DNA from: an uncultured Chitinophagaceae bacterium
GTDB taxonomy: Bacteria; Bacteroidota; Bacteroidia; Chitinophagales; Chitinophagaceae
DNA: 64,000 bases
Direction of reading: 5' to 3'
Assembly: GCA_937981995.1 (NCBI GenBank)
Contig: CALJNC010000036.1
Coordinates: 1-64,000 of the forward strand
Shown: positions 17,808 through 26,159 of the stretch, in pieces
Layout of the letters: the number at the start of each line of letters is the position of its first letter
How positions within the stretch are numbered: position 1 is the first letter of the stretch
Made by a program: the position numbers and the translations under genes
The notes under the pieces: generated by a model
What the model saw: only the letters and a program-made list of their open reading frames with translations
What the model was told of the DNA's origin: nothing
Database searches by the model: none

Positions 17808-17815
17808 CAAAGTTA
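17808..17815 (-). promoter_or_regulatory. -7 box TAACTTTG of the UbiD-family gene
   Basis: An exact TAnnTTTG box on the minus strand ends 4 nt before the ATG at 17803, predicting a leaderless transcript. Confidence 0.6.
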
Positions 17816-17926
17816 CTGCTCAAACGTTTCAAGTATAGAAAACACAAGGAATTTCATAGCATAATTTTGGGTTTATTTATCATTCAAATTTTAACAATAA
17901 AATCAACTAGCTTGCGTTAATAATAT

Positions 17927-18145
17927 ATGCTTAAACAAATCGCTCTTTCTAACTGGGTAGTGATTTTGATCTTTCTATTTACGATAAGTATCGTTTTATT
18001 TCTTTTTTATATAGATGAAGGCTACTATAGTTTTAGTTGGATGCAAGATCCAGGAGCATGGATTGTTTTCTTTATTTATTGCAATTTATTCTTTTGGCCT
18101 TTGATTAGTTTGGCTTTTTTAATTAATTATTTTTTTAAAAAATGA
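17927..18145 (+). CDS. Small two-helix membrane protein (paralogue A)
   Basis: A 72-residue protein of unknown function with two transmembrane segments (about 9-28 and 43-67). The loop between them carries the motif 'YIDEGYYSFSWMQDPGAW', shared almost exactly with the next gene ('YHDEGYNNWSWMQDAGSW'). It overlaps that gene by 4 bp (ATGA), so the two are translationally coupled and probably form a heteromer. Real coding is supported by the pair's conservation at the protein level despite diverged DNA. No family recognised. Confidence 0.75.
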   Translation: MLKQIALSNWVVILIFLFTISIVLFLFYIDEGYYSFSWMQDPGAWIVFFIYCNLFFWPLISLAFLINYFFKK

Positions 18146-18360
18146 AGACTCTTATTAAACAATTACCCATTTGGTATCTGACAATAATCGGGCTAGGAAT
18201 TTTAGCTTTTTTACTTTACCTAGCCTACCACGATGAAGGCTATAACAATTGGAGCTGGATGCAAGATGCAGGCAGTTGGGTTTTCCTTTTTATTGCTTGG
18301 AATGTTTTGTTTTGGTTTTTTGTGGGGATCACCTATACATTGAAAAACGTATTAAAGTAA
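18142..18360 (+). CDS. Small two-helix membrane protein (paralogue B)
   Basis: This 72-residue paralogue of the preceding gene has the same length and layout: helices at about 11-29 and 47-68 with an acidic aromatic loop 'DEGYNNWSWMQDAG' between them. It starts in an ATGA overlap with the first gene. The conserved loop residues D-E-G-Y, S-W-M-Q-D and G-x-W suggest a shared binding site facing one side of the membrane. A hairpin separates it from the convergent TonB receptor. No function is recognised. Confidence 0.75.
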   Translation: MKTLIKQLPIWYLTIIGLGILAFLLYLAYHDEGYNNWSWMQDAGSWVFLFIAWNVLFWFFVGITYTLKNVLK

Positions 18361-18392
18361 AAAATAAAACGTCCCGTCAAAAGACGGGACGC
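18361..18392 (-). terminator. Hairpin terminator of the TonB receptor operon
   Basis: A perfect 9-bp stem CGTCCCGTC/GACGGGACG with an AAAA loop (18370-18391) is followed on the minus strand by GTTTTATTTT, so it is a good intrinsic terminator for the receptor gene. On the plus strand it lacks a T run but may still end the small-membrane-protein transcript. Confidence 0.8.
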
Positions 18393-18418
18393 TGATCAAA
18401 CCAGTAGTAAATGAAAGA

Positions 18419-21307
18419 CTACTGTAGTAAATAGTTAATGCTCATACTAAACGCACGACCAGGATTAAACGATTGAAACACATGTGGAGCAGCATTATAC
18501 GATTCATAAAATTGTTGTCTTCTTTGATTTAGGATATTACGAATTGTTAAACTAGCTTTCCACTTACGGTCCTTTCCAATGAATTGCGAAGCCTTAAAAT
18601 TTAAACTATGAAAAGGTTGATCAAATACATCGGGTCTTGCACCTACACCTACAACAGCTATACGTTTACCCTGTACATTATAAGAAGCTTGCATTTGTAA
18701 ACCGAGCGAATCATTGTTGTAATTTAATCCTGTATTAATTACAAAAGGAGATTGTCCAAACATAGGGCGATAAAAATCCAATTTTTGTCCTGTACGCAAA
18801 TGTGCAGTACGAGATTGATACTCGGTTAAATCATCACTTGTTCTATATACTCTATCGGCTCCAGCCTCCACAACCACTTCTCGCATGTCTATAAAAGATT
18901 GAACCACGGTAACATTCGTATTAAATGAAAACTTCTTGAGTTTATTAGAAAGAAAACCTAGATTTTTTCTTACCTCAATTTCTCCGCCTACTAAGTGAGC
19001 CGTACCAGCATTACGAGGAGTAACATCATTCGGCTCCAATAAGAAACTACCAATCTCAATTGGATTTGTAAAATGCTTATAGAAAGCACTGGCTGAGAAT
19101 ATTTCGTTTCTACCAAAATAATTTTCATAGCGTAAGTCAATATTATTAATATTAGTATTAACTAAGTTTATATTACCAATAAAACGAACGTTAGATAAAG
19201 GATCTAAAATGCTTACAAAAGATTTTTCTTTGAAAGAAGGTCTGGCCAAAGTACGAGAGTAAGAGAAGCGAAGGTTTACTTTTTCATGAGATTGATACAC
19301 CAAGTTTAGGGCTGGTAATATATTAAGAGCATCCATTACCTTTTCGTCTACCTTATTTTCATCAATTTCTTCACCTTCAAAACGTCCATAGCCCGAAATC
19401 CACATATCTGTTTTTTCGGCACGAACACCGTATATGGCTTTTAATTTTTCGGTTAAAGGATATTCGTTCATTACATATGCGGCTGCTACATTTTGAGTAG
19501 CATTATATACATTGGGGTTACGATCTAAACTTTCTTCCGTTTGAACATAAGTACCTTGCCTGTTTGTAGGTGTCCATAAATTTTTATCATCTAGCATTTC
19601 ATCTCCATTACCTGTCCATTGCTCGCCCATTGTATTATCAAAAATGAAACGTAGCAATTGATAATCTCTATGCTTAATTGTATTTGCTAAACCTACAGAC
19701 AAGGTTGTGAATTTATCCTCAGCTAACTGATACTTGCGCTTGGCATCTACTTTGGCTACTCCATTCAACTCATACAAACTTCTGTAAAAACGCTCAGGAA
19801 TTGCTCCATCTCCATTGTCAATCTGATAGTTACCATCCTCATATAGGTAAGTTGTATTGCGCACATCTGGCTCAACAATGCGCGAATAAGTAGGTGAAAG
19901 CTTCCAATCAACAGTCCACTTATTATCTAAATAATGCTTGCCTGATAATAATAAATTACTTACAGATCGTTGTGAGTAATCCAATACAAATTGCTTCAAC
20001 GGCACACCTGTATTAATTGCATATGGAAAGCGCGTAGTATAAATTGCCGATCGAGTTAATGCATTTTGAGTATGCAAAAGGTTCGCTACATATTTACTTT
20101 TTTTGCGTTTAATTGCTCCACCTAATAAAGCACTCCAACTTATTTCTTGCTCAGAACGCTGACCGAGAGTTGTTCTATCCTGTAAGAGTTCAGTTACACC
20201 TTTATCTCCATCTTTAATAACACGCCCAATTTGAAAGTCATCATAATGACGGAATTGATAGCGATAATTCAATGCGGTATTGAAACCAATCTTACTTTTT
20301 CCTTTGGTAAATTGATTTCCTTTAGAGAAAGCTAAAGCACCATTCAAAGGAGAAGTAAAATTTGTTGGTGCCAATTGGGGATTAAACTTTCTAGTAAGAT
20401 CCGTAAGCGTTGCATCGGAAGAGCCTTTAGTAGGCAAATTTGTAATATTAGAAATAGGAAGTTTTCGATAGATGTTTCCAAATCCTAGATAATCCATTGG
20501 ACCTCCGGCATAGCATAAGCTTTTGGAATTTAAGTTCATTCCGGCCGTATAGCCAAGGCTTGCTTTGAAACCGATTGTCTTTTTACGTACAAATGATTTC
20601 GTTTGTACATCAACCATTCCTCCTGTAAAGTCACCGGGTAGATTAGGCGAAAAAGTTTTGTGAATGGTTATATTGTCCAATAAATTCGTAGGAAAAATAT
20701 CCATCTGAACCGTATTTCTATCAGGATCTAAGCCGGGAATATCAACACCGTTCAACTGACTTTTCGTATAACGATCCCCTAATCCTCTTACATAAACGTA
20801 TTTCCCTCCTTCTACTGAAACACCTGTAACGCGCGATACCGCAACAGCCGCATCATTATCACCTGTTTTTTTGAACGTCTCGGCTGAAGCACCATCTGTA
20901 ACCGTAGATGCCTTTCTTTTTTGTGTAAGCATCCCGGCTTCGCTATTCTTTACTTTTTCGCCTCGAATCACAACCATTTTGGTTTTCTTAGCTCTTTTTT
21001 TAAGCTGAATATTTAGCGTAGTTATTTTACCCGATACTACATTTACCGACTCGAAAATTTGCGGTTCAAAACTTACAAAAGAAACTTTTAACCTATGTTT
21101 TCCTGCAGGAAGTCGCAGGTTATAATCTCCTTGTACATTCGTTCGTGTTCCGGTTGTTGTTTCTGGAATACTTATTGAAGCTCCAATAATCGTTTCTCCT
21201 GATGCTGCATCAACGATTTTTCCTTTTACCGTTCCTTTCTGAGCACTTGCCTGAAAAACGACAAATAACAAAAGAAAGCTTGTAATAATTTTAATAGTCT
21301 GTTTCAT
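18419..21307 (-). CDS. TonB-dependent outer-membrane receptor
   Basis: A receptor of about 962 residues. From the ATG at 21307 it has a signal peptide ('IKIITSFLLLFVVFQASAQ'), a carboxypeptidase-regulatory-like domain (about 23-110, 'GTVKGKIVDAASGETIIGAS'), a plug domain (about 125-250, with 'GGKYVYVRGLGDRYTKSQLN' and 'GDFTGGMVDVQT') and a large beta-barrel ending 'MSINYLLQ'. It imports a ligand too large for porins using TonB energy. An in-frame upstream extension of 18 residues is rejected because it precedes the signal peptide. It lies 73 bp downstream of a beta-helix lipoprotein gene on the same strand, in the place where a SusD-type partner would be expected. The ligand is unknown. Confidence 0.92.
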   Translation of the reverse strand: MKQTIKIITSFLLLFVVFQASAQKGTVKGKIVDAASGETIIGASISIPETTTGTRTNVQGDYNLRLPAGKHRLKVSFVSFEPQIFESVNVVSGKITTLNIQLKKRAKKTKMVVIRGEKVKNSEAGMLTQKRKASTVTDGASAETFKKTGDNDAAVAVSRVTGVSVEGGKYVYVRGLGDRYTKSQLNGVDIPGLDPDRNTVQMDIFPTNLLDNITIHKTFSPNLPGDFTGGMVDVQTKSFVRKKTIGFKASLGYTAGMNLNSKSLCYAGGPMDYLGFGNIYRKLPISNITNLPTKGSSDATLTDLTRKFNPQLAPTNFTSPLNGALAFSKGNQFTKGKSKIGFNTALNYRYQFRHYDDFQIGRVIKDGDKGVTELLQDRTTLGQRSEQEISWSALLGGAIKRKKSKYVANLLHTQNALTRSAIYTTRFPYAINTGVPLKQFVLDYSQRSVSNLLLSGKHYLDNKWTVDWKLSPTYSRIVEPDVRNTTYLYEDGNYQIDNGDGAIPERFYRSLYELNGVAKVDAKRKYQLAEDKFTTLSVGLANTIKHRDYQLLRFIFDNTMGEQWTGNGDEMLDDKNLWTPTNRQGTYVQTEESLDRNPNVYNATQNVAAAYVMNEYPLTEKLKAIYGVRAEKTDMWISGYGRFEGEEIDENKVDEKVMDALNILPALNLVYQSHEKVNLRFSYSRTLARPSFKEKSFVSILDPLSNVRFIGNINLVNTNINNIDLRYENYFGRNEIFSASAFYKHFTNPIEIGSFLLEPNDVTPRNAGTAHLVGGEIEVRKNLGFLSNKLKKFSFNTNVTVVQSFIDMREVVVEAGADRVYRTSDDLTEYQSRTAHLRTGQKLDFYRPMFGQSPFVINTGLNYNNDSLGLQMQASYNVQGKRIAVVGVGARPDVFDQPFHSLNFKASQFIGKDRKWKASLTIRNILNQRRQQFYESYNAAPHVFQSFNPGRAFSMSINYLLQ

Positions 21308-21380
21308 TTTTTTACTAGTTTGATAATTAATAGAAACGAAGCTTGCGTTAATAGAACACAAGCTTCGCTCCTAAACATTT

Positions 21381-22733
21381 TTATAATTTACCTTTGATAG
21401 AAGCCCATGTCCAACTATTGAATTTAGTTTTATCAGCTCCCTTAGACGCACTTCCTACAACTGTGTTAGAACTGCTCAAAATAGTATTATCCAAATCTGA
21501 TTGTTCTGTTGTTCCGATACACGTACCACCGCTTCCATTATAAGCATTAACCATTTCAGTAAGTGCAGCTGATGAAGAAACGATTTCGCTATTGAAAATA
21601 GTTAAGTCAGGAGAAGTTTGTGTCATGTACAAATAAGAATCACTCTTAGCGGTACAAGCTGTAGTATCAGAGAAACTAGCGCGAACTTTTACGTACTTTG
21701 TCCAACCACCTTGCCAAGAGCATAGTGTAATATTACCTTGCGCTTTTGACTTTAAATCGCCACCACTACCTTGCGTGCCTTCGTTGATAAACGTACCATG
21801 GGTAATAGTAAACTTGCCGCTTGTATAAGTTGATCCTTCAGGACCATCAATTTCCAACGCTTCATCTGTTCCAATCCCATCACCTGTAATTACCATTACA
21901 TTGTCAACCGTTCCAGAGTAGTTTTGATCAATATCAATACCATCATCTCCTTGATAAACAACGATTGCATTTTCCATATCTACCGATCCTCCAAAAAATT
22001 CAATTCCATCATCAAGGTTAGCAACAACCTCAATATTCTCGAGTATAGTACCATTGCCTACACCGCCTAATGTCAAACCATTGATTTCGTTACCATCACC
22101 AATCGTAATTCCACCATGACGGATGGAAACATATTTCATAGTTCCAGAGTTGTCCGCATCGTTTGAACCTCCGTATACTCCGTAAGTTTCATTAGAAGGG
22201 ATTCCGTCGATTTGTCCCTGCGTATCTCCATCAGCAGTAGAAACTTTGGCATTACCTAAAATGATAATCCCGCCCCAAAGTGAGTTATCAATTTCTGTAA
22301 GATTGGTCCCTGCTAATTCGCCAATTTTAATATTATCGCTAGCAGCTGTAAAAATAATTGGCTCGCTAGCTGTTCCTTGAGCATCTATTTTTCCTCCACG
22401 CTCTATAATTAATACAGAAGCCGAAGTACCCGACCCTTTGGCTCCTTTTACTAAAGTACCTGGCTCAATGGTTAGCGTAGCACCCGAACGCACAACCACT
22501 CTACCATTTAATATATAACACTTATCTGCTGTCCAACTTGTATTGCTCGTTATAAACCCTGAAACTTGTACCTCATTTTCTCCACTTACAGGATCCGTAA
22601 CACAAATTCCATCAACACATGATGTACCCGTAGGGCACCCATCTTTACATTCTTTTTTACATGAGTTAAAGGCCGTAAGTACTACAAGTCCTAGAACGAT
22701 TAGTAGGTTTTTGCTTCTTAATAAACTTTTCAT
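21381..22733 (-). CDS. Lipoprotein with predicted parallel beta-helix, TonB-receptor partner
   Basis: A 450-residue protein with a lipobox ('LTAFNSC', Cys25), then a Cys-rich mini-domain ('CKDGCPTGTSCVDGICV') and a long region of short beta strands with repeated Gly-Asn turns ('IEPGTLVKGAKGSG', 'GGIIILGNAKVS', 'YVSIRHGGITIGDGNEI', 'ENAIVVYQGDDGIDID'), as in pectate-lyase-like right-handed beta-helices. No clear catalytic carboxylate triad is obvious, so binding is more likely than cleavage. It is first in an operon with the TonB receptor, and probably sits at the cell surface or periplasmic face to bind the ligand. Three phased direct repeats lie about 100-140 bp upstream. Confidence 0.72.
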   Translation of the reverse strand: MKSLLRSKNLLIVLGLVVLTAFNSCKKECKDGCPTGTSCVDGICVTDPVSGENEVQVSGFITSNTSWTADKCYILNGRVVVRSGATLTIEPGTLVKGAKGSGTSASVLIIERGGKIDAQGTASEPIIFTAASDNIKIGELAGTNLTEIDNSLWGGIIILGNAKVSTADGDTQGQIDGIPSNETYGVYGGSNDADNSGTMKYVSIRHGGITIGDGNEINGLTLGGVGNGTILENIEVVANLDDGIEFFGGSVDMENAIVVYQGDDGIDIDQNYSGTVDNVMVITGDGIGTDEALEIDGPEGSTYTSGKFTITHGTFINEGTQGSGGDLKSKAQGNITLCSWQGGWTKYVKVRASFSDTTACTAKSDSYLYMTQTSPDLTIFNSEIVSSSAALTEMVNAYNGSGGTCIGTTEQSDLDNTILSSSNTVVGSASKGADKTKFNSWTWASIKGKL

Positions 22734-22831
22734 TTCGTATTTGTTTTTTCGTTTTATTTCAAACGCAAAATAAAATGAACCCGAAACGCCTACGAAACTT
22801 ATACGATTATGGAAATGTTACGTTTCTAAAA

Positions 22832-22872
22832 TTTGGTAATATAAAAAAAATGTTTTGGTAACAATTGGGTAA
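22832..22872. promoter_or_regulatory. Three phased direct repeats (TTTGGTAA) upstream of the beta-helix/TonB operon
   Basis: TTTGGTAA at 22832-22839 and 22854-22861, and TTGGGTAA at 22865-22872, are spaced 22 and 11 bp apart (start to start), on the same DNA face. OmpR/PhoB-family response regulators bind 11-bp-spaced direct repeats. On the operon strand the units read TTACCAAA, TTACCAAA and TTACCCAA. An imperfect palindrome GAAATGT-T-ACGTTTC lies next to them (22812-22826). Confidence 0.5.
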
Positions 22873-22874
22873 TA

Positions 22875-23222
22875 TTAGGAAAGGCTTTGTTGTTCAAAAT
22901 ATTTCACAACCAACTTTTTTAACCAAAGCTCTTGTTGTAACATATCATAATCTGGTAGCTCTTTCGTTAATACGTAATGAGGCCACCCTTCTTCATCGTT
23001 TTTCTCCCAGATATAATAATCTTCTTGCGAAAGCAATACGCAAGTAGCTACATGCATTAAATCTTGCTTTTGTTCTTTGGTGAACTTTTTTTCTTCGATA
23101 AAGCCTACTTCATTCATTCCTATTAAAAAAAGTATGGCTTGCAAGTCTGGTTTTTTACCAAACTGCAGCGTAAGCCTATTTAAAAGCTCTTTCCATTCTT
23201 CTACAAAATCTATTTTTTCCAC
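22875..23222 (-). CDS. Conserved hypothetical protein
   Basis: A 115-residue soluble, acidic protein of unknown function. It begins with GTG and is mostly helical ('VEEWKELLNRLTLQFGKKPD', 'QAILFLIGMNEVGF', 'DLMHVATCVLLSQEDYY'), with aromatic-rich segments near the end. There is no signal peptide, membrane segment or known motif. It lies 43 bp downstream of the inositol monophosphatase gene and is probably co-transcribed. The composition and the intact frame next to a conserved gene support it as real. Confidence 0.6.
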   Translation of the reverse strand: MEKIDFVEEWKELLNRLTLQFGKKPDLQAILFLIGMNEVGFIEEKKFTKEQKQDLMHVATCVLLSQEDYYIWEKNDEEGWPHYVLTKELPDYDMLQQELWLKKLVVKYFEQQSLS

Positions 23223-23265
23223 CCTTTATTTAAAAATTAAGAATTCAAAACTAAGCACAATAAAA

Positions 23266-24042
23266 CTATTCATTGATTACTTTAAGCATCTCTTCATGAA
23301 TTTTTCCGTTCGTTGCAAGCGTTTGTTTATCATAAACAGAATATGGGTCTCCATTAAAGTTAGTTACCTTACCGCCTGCTTCTTCTATAATTAAATAGCC
23401 GGCTGCAATATCCCAAGGGTTTAAATTATACTCCCAAAAACCATCAAAGCGACCTGCTGCAACCCAGCATAAGTCAATTGCTGCACTGCCTAATCGCCTT
23501 ACGGGTAAACCCATTCTTATAAATCGTTCAAATACTTTAATAGGGTCTTTGCCTACTTCAACCCATCGGTAGGGAAATCCTGTAACCAAACAAGCCGTTT
23601 TTACACTCTTATTATCTGATATCTTTAAAGGCTTATTGTTTAAAAATGCACCTTTGCCTTTTTCAGCGAAAAATAATTCATTCATAAAAGGATTAAAAAC
23701 TGCTCCCATTAAAAGCTTACCATCCAACTCCACCCCAATACTTACACAGCAAATAGGTATCCCGTGGGCAAAATTCACCGTTCCATCAATCGGATCAATA
23801 ATCCATTTATAATTAGAGTCTGTACTTATTTCTCCTACTTCTTCGCTTAAAATAAAATGATCGGGATATTCATCTTGAATCACATCAATAATAGCGGTTT
23901 CACTTTTTTTATCTACTTCAGTTACTAAGTCATTTAACCTCTCCTTGCTTTTTATTTCAAAGGTTCCGTCAAAGTATTTTTTAAGCTGATCAGCACCTGC
24001 ATGTAAAGCACGCAACAAGGTATTTTTTAATTCTTCGTTCAT
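23266..24042 (-). CDS. suhB: Inositol-1-monophosphatase family protein
   Basis: A 258-residue Mg-dependent phosphatase that hydrolyses inositol monophosphate or related sugar phosphates. Metal-site motifs are present in order: 'DLVTEVDKKSE', 'ILSEEVG' (Glu ligand), 'IIDPIDGTVNF' (the DPIDGT signature) and 'NPWDIAAGYLIIEEAGG' (the WD motif with the last Asp ligand). The length is normal. In other bacteria the homologue also affects rRNA transcription; that is not visible here. It is divergent from a glycosyltransferase gene with an inverted repeat between them, and is followed by a small gene in the same direction. Confidence 0.9.
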   Translation of the reverse strand: MNEELKNTLLRALHAGADQLKKYFDGTFEIKSKERLNDLVTEVDKKSETAIIDVIQDEYPDHFILSEEVGEISTDSNYKWIIDPIDGTVNFAHGIPICCVSIGVELDGKLLMGAVFNPFMNELFFAEKGKGAFLNNKPLKISDNKSVKTACLVTGFPYRWVEVGKDPIKVFERFIRMGLPVRRLGSAAIDLCWVAAGRFDGFWEYNLNPWDIAAGYLIIEEAGGKVTNFNGDPYSVYDKQTLATNGKIHEEMLKVINE

Positions 24043-24085
24043 GAATCAATTTTTCTCAAAAAGTAATAAAATAAACTCTCGTTAT

Positions 24086-24108
24086 AAATCATAGGAGACC
24101 TATGATTT
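24086..24108. promoter_or_regulatory. Perfect 10-bp inverted repeat between suhB and the glycosyltransferase
   Basis: AAATCATAGG and CCTATGATTT are perfect arms around a 3-nt AGA spacer, in the 119 bp between divergent starts (24042 and 24162). It could be a repressor site or an RNA hairpin in the glycosyltransferase leader. A run resembling a Shine-Dalgarno (AGGAG) lies in it, before an alternative ATG at 24102. Confidence 0.5.
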
Positions 24109-24161
24109 TCCTTTGTATTCAATTACATTTGAAGTACTCAAAGTTAATTCATTTTATCTCT

Positions 24162-26093
24162 GTGAAACAGATAAGTATCATAATTGTAAACTACAACGTA
24201 AAGCACTTCTTGGAGCATTGTCTTCGGTCGGTTTTTCGTGCGTTGCCACAAATTGATGCGGAGGTTTTTGTTGTTGATAATCAATCTACTGATGGCAGTG
24301 TAGAAATGGTTCGTGAGAAATTTCCACAGGTTCAACTTATTGCCAATACAAATAATGTAGGTTTTGCTAGGGCAAACAATCAAGCGGTGCGCTTAGCCAA
24401 GGGCGAGTATATTTTATACTTAAACCCTGATACGATTGTAGCCGAGGACTGCTTTGAAAAGTGCCTAGCGCATATGGATGCGAATCCTGATGTGGGTGCG
24501 CTTGGAACAAAACTAATTGATGGTAAAGGTATTTTTCTTCCTGAGTCTAAGCGTGGATTTCCGTCCGCTTGGGTTGCTTTTTGTAAAATATCGGGGCTGA
24601 GCTCTTTATTTAAAAAATCACAACGTTTTAATCAATACCACCAAGGCTTTTTAGATGAGAATGAAATTAATGAAGTAGATGTACTGGTGGGCTGCTTTAT
24701 GTTTTGCAGAAAAAAAATAATAGACCAAGTAGGAAGTTTTGACGAAACCTATTTCATGTATGGCGAGGACATTGACCTTAGCTATCAAATAAAAAAAGGT
24801 GGTTTTAAAAATGTATACTTTCCAGATACAACCGTAATTCATTATAAAGGAGAAAGTACAAAAAAAGGCAGCTTGAATTATGTGCGCATGTTTTATAAGG
24901 CCATGATTATTTTTGCGAAGAAAAACTTTGCGGGTGGCCAAAAAGGTCTTTATGTTTTTCTTATTACGCTCGCTATATATTTTAGAGCGATTGTTGCTTT
25001 TTTCAGAAGACTCTTTTCAATTTTCTCACTCCCTATTTTAGATAGTCTTATTTTATTAGGATCGCTTGCAGGTATGCTTTCTTTATGGAAAACATATGTA
25101 AAGCCTGATACTACTTATTCTACTACGCTATTGAGCGTTTTCTTTTTAACCTATTTGATTAGTTGGATTGGTTCTGTTTTTTTTAGTGGCGGCTATGATA
25201 AACCTTATAAGGCACAACGCGTTTTGCGTGGTATGCTCATAGGCAGCATTATTATACTTACTATTTATGCTTTATTGCCTGAAGGTTTCCGTTTCTCAAG
25301 GGGGATAACGGTTTTGGGAGCGCTGATAGGTACATTGGCTATCCTTTTTTCTCGCACTGTGTTACAGCGTTTAGGTGTAAAAAGCGTGGAAGGCGAAGAT
25401 CAAATGAATAAGCAAACCATTATCGTTGGTCATACCGATGAGGAGAAAGAAATTAAAGGACTCATTGAAAAAGCGGGCATTCATAAAAATTTCATAGGTA
25501 CAGTAAGCCCAACAAAAGAAAAATATAACTATCAGATTACAAGTTTTGACAATCTGAAACCAATTACAGATTTATATAGAGCGGGTGAAATTATTTTTTC
25601 GCAGCACCACTTAAGCTTCAAAGAAATTATTTCGCAAATTGAAACAATGGGCGAAAGCTATGATTATAAAATACATAGTTTTGGCACCGATAGTATAATA
25701 GGAAGTAACTCAAAAAATACGGCTGGCGATTTATATACTACTGAAGCTATTTATAATATTACCACTCCTGCTGCCAAACGAAATAAGCGTGTGGTAGACA
25801 TTTTATTCTCCTTGTTTTTCTTACTCTTTTTGCCTCTTCTAATTTGGTTTGTAAAAGATAAAAAATCTTACTTTAAATATTGCTTGCTAACATTAGAAGG
25901 CGACAGAACGTTTGTAGGTTATGATGACCCGCAGTTCCCTGAGCTTCGTGCACACATTTTCCCGGTATATACGCCTATTCCTAACTTTTTTATCCCTACC
26001 GAAAATATTGAGCATCTAAATTGGATGTACGCTAAGGATTATAACCCTTGGTGGGATGTAAAAATAATATGGGAAAACTGGAGACGGCTTTAA
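24162..26093 (+). CDS. Family 2 glycosyltransferase fused to membrane and degenerate sugar-transferase-like region
   Basis: A protein of 643 residues from the GTG at 24162, just before the first strand 'ISIIIVNYNV'. Residues 1-230 form a rhamnosyltransferase-like GT2 domain with 'VVDNQSTDGS', 'YILYLNPDT' (DxD-like) and 'GYFD'-like 'SFDETYFMYGEDIDL'. Residues about 255-405 hold several transmembrane helices. A Rossmann-like stretch (about 410-530) and a helix 'RVVDILFSLFFLLFLPLL' follow, resembling polyprenyl-phosphate sugar transferases, but the cytoplasmic catalytic core is missing before 'EGDRTFVGYDDP'. It probably builds envelope polysaccharide. An in-frame ATG at 24102, with an AGGAG before it, would add 20 residues. 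Confidence 0.85.
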   Translation: MKQISIIIVNYNVKHFLEHCLRSVFRALPQIDAEVFVVDNQSTDGSVEMVREKFPQVQLIANTNNVGFARANNQAVRLAKGEYILYLNPDTIVAEDCFEKCLAHMDANPDVGALGTKLIDGKGIFLPESKRGFPSAWVAFCKISGLSSLFKKSQRFNQYHQGFLDENEINEVDVLVGCFMFCRKKIIDQVGSFDETYFMYGEDIDLSYQIKKGGFKNVYFPDTTVIHYKGESTKKGSLNYVRMFYKAMIIFAKKNFAGGQKGLYVFLITLAIYFRAIVAFFRRLFSIFSLPILDSLILLGSLAGMLSLWKTYVKPDTTYSTTLLSVFFLTYLISWIGSVFFSGGYDKPYKAQRVLRGMLIGSIIILTIYALLPEGFRFSRGITVLGALIGTLAILFSRTVLQRLGVKSVEGEDQMNKQTIIVGHTDEEKEIKGLIEKAGIHKNFIGTVSPTKEKYNYQITSFDNLKPITDLYRAGEIIFSQHHLSFKEIISQIETMGESYDYKIHSFGTDSIIGSNSKNTAGDLYTTEAIYNITTPAAKRNKRVVDILFSLFFLLFLPLLIWFVKDKKSYFKYCLLTLEGDRTFVGYDDPQFPELRAHIFPVYTPIPNFFIPTENIEHLNWMYAKDYNPWWDVKIIWENWRRL

Positions 26094-26159
26094 TTATCTT
26101 ATTAGGCTTACACCCCCCTTTAAAATCTTGTTTCATTTTCTTAAAAAAAGAAAAAGTTC

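Noticed and set aside
26130-26155. Weak hairpin after the glycosyltransferase gene
   Set aside because: A TTTTCTT/AAGAAAA stem without GC pairs is not convincing as a terminator.
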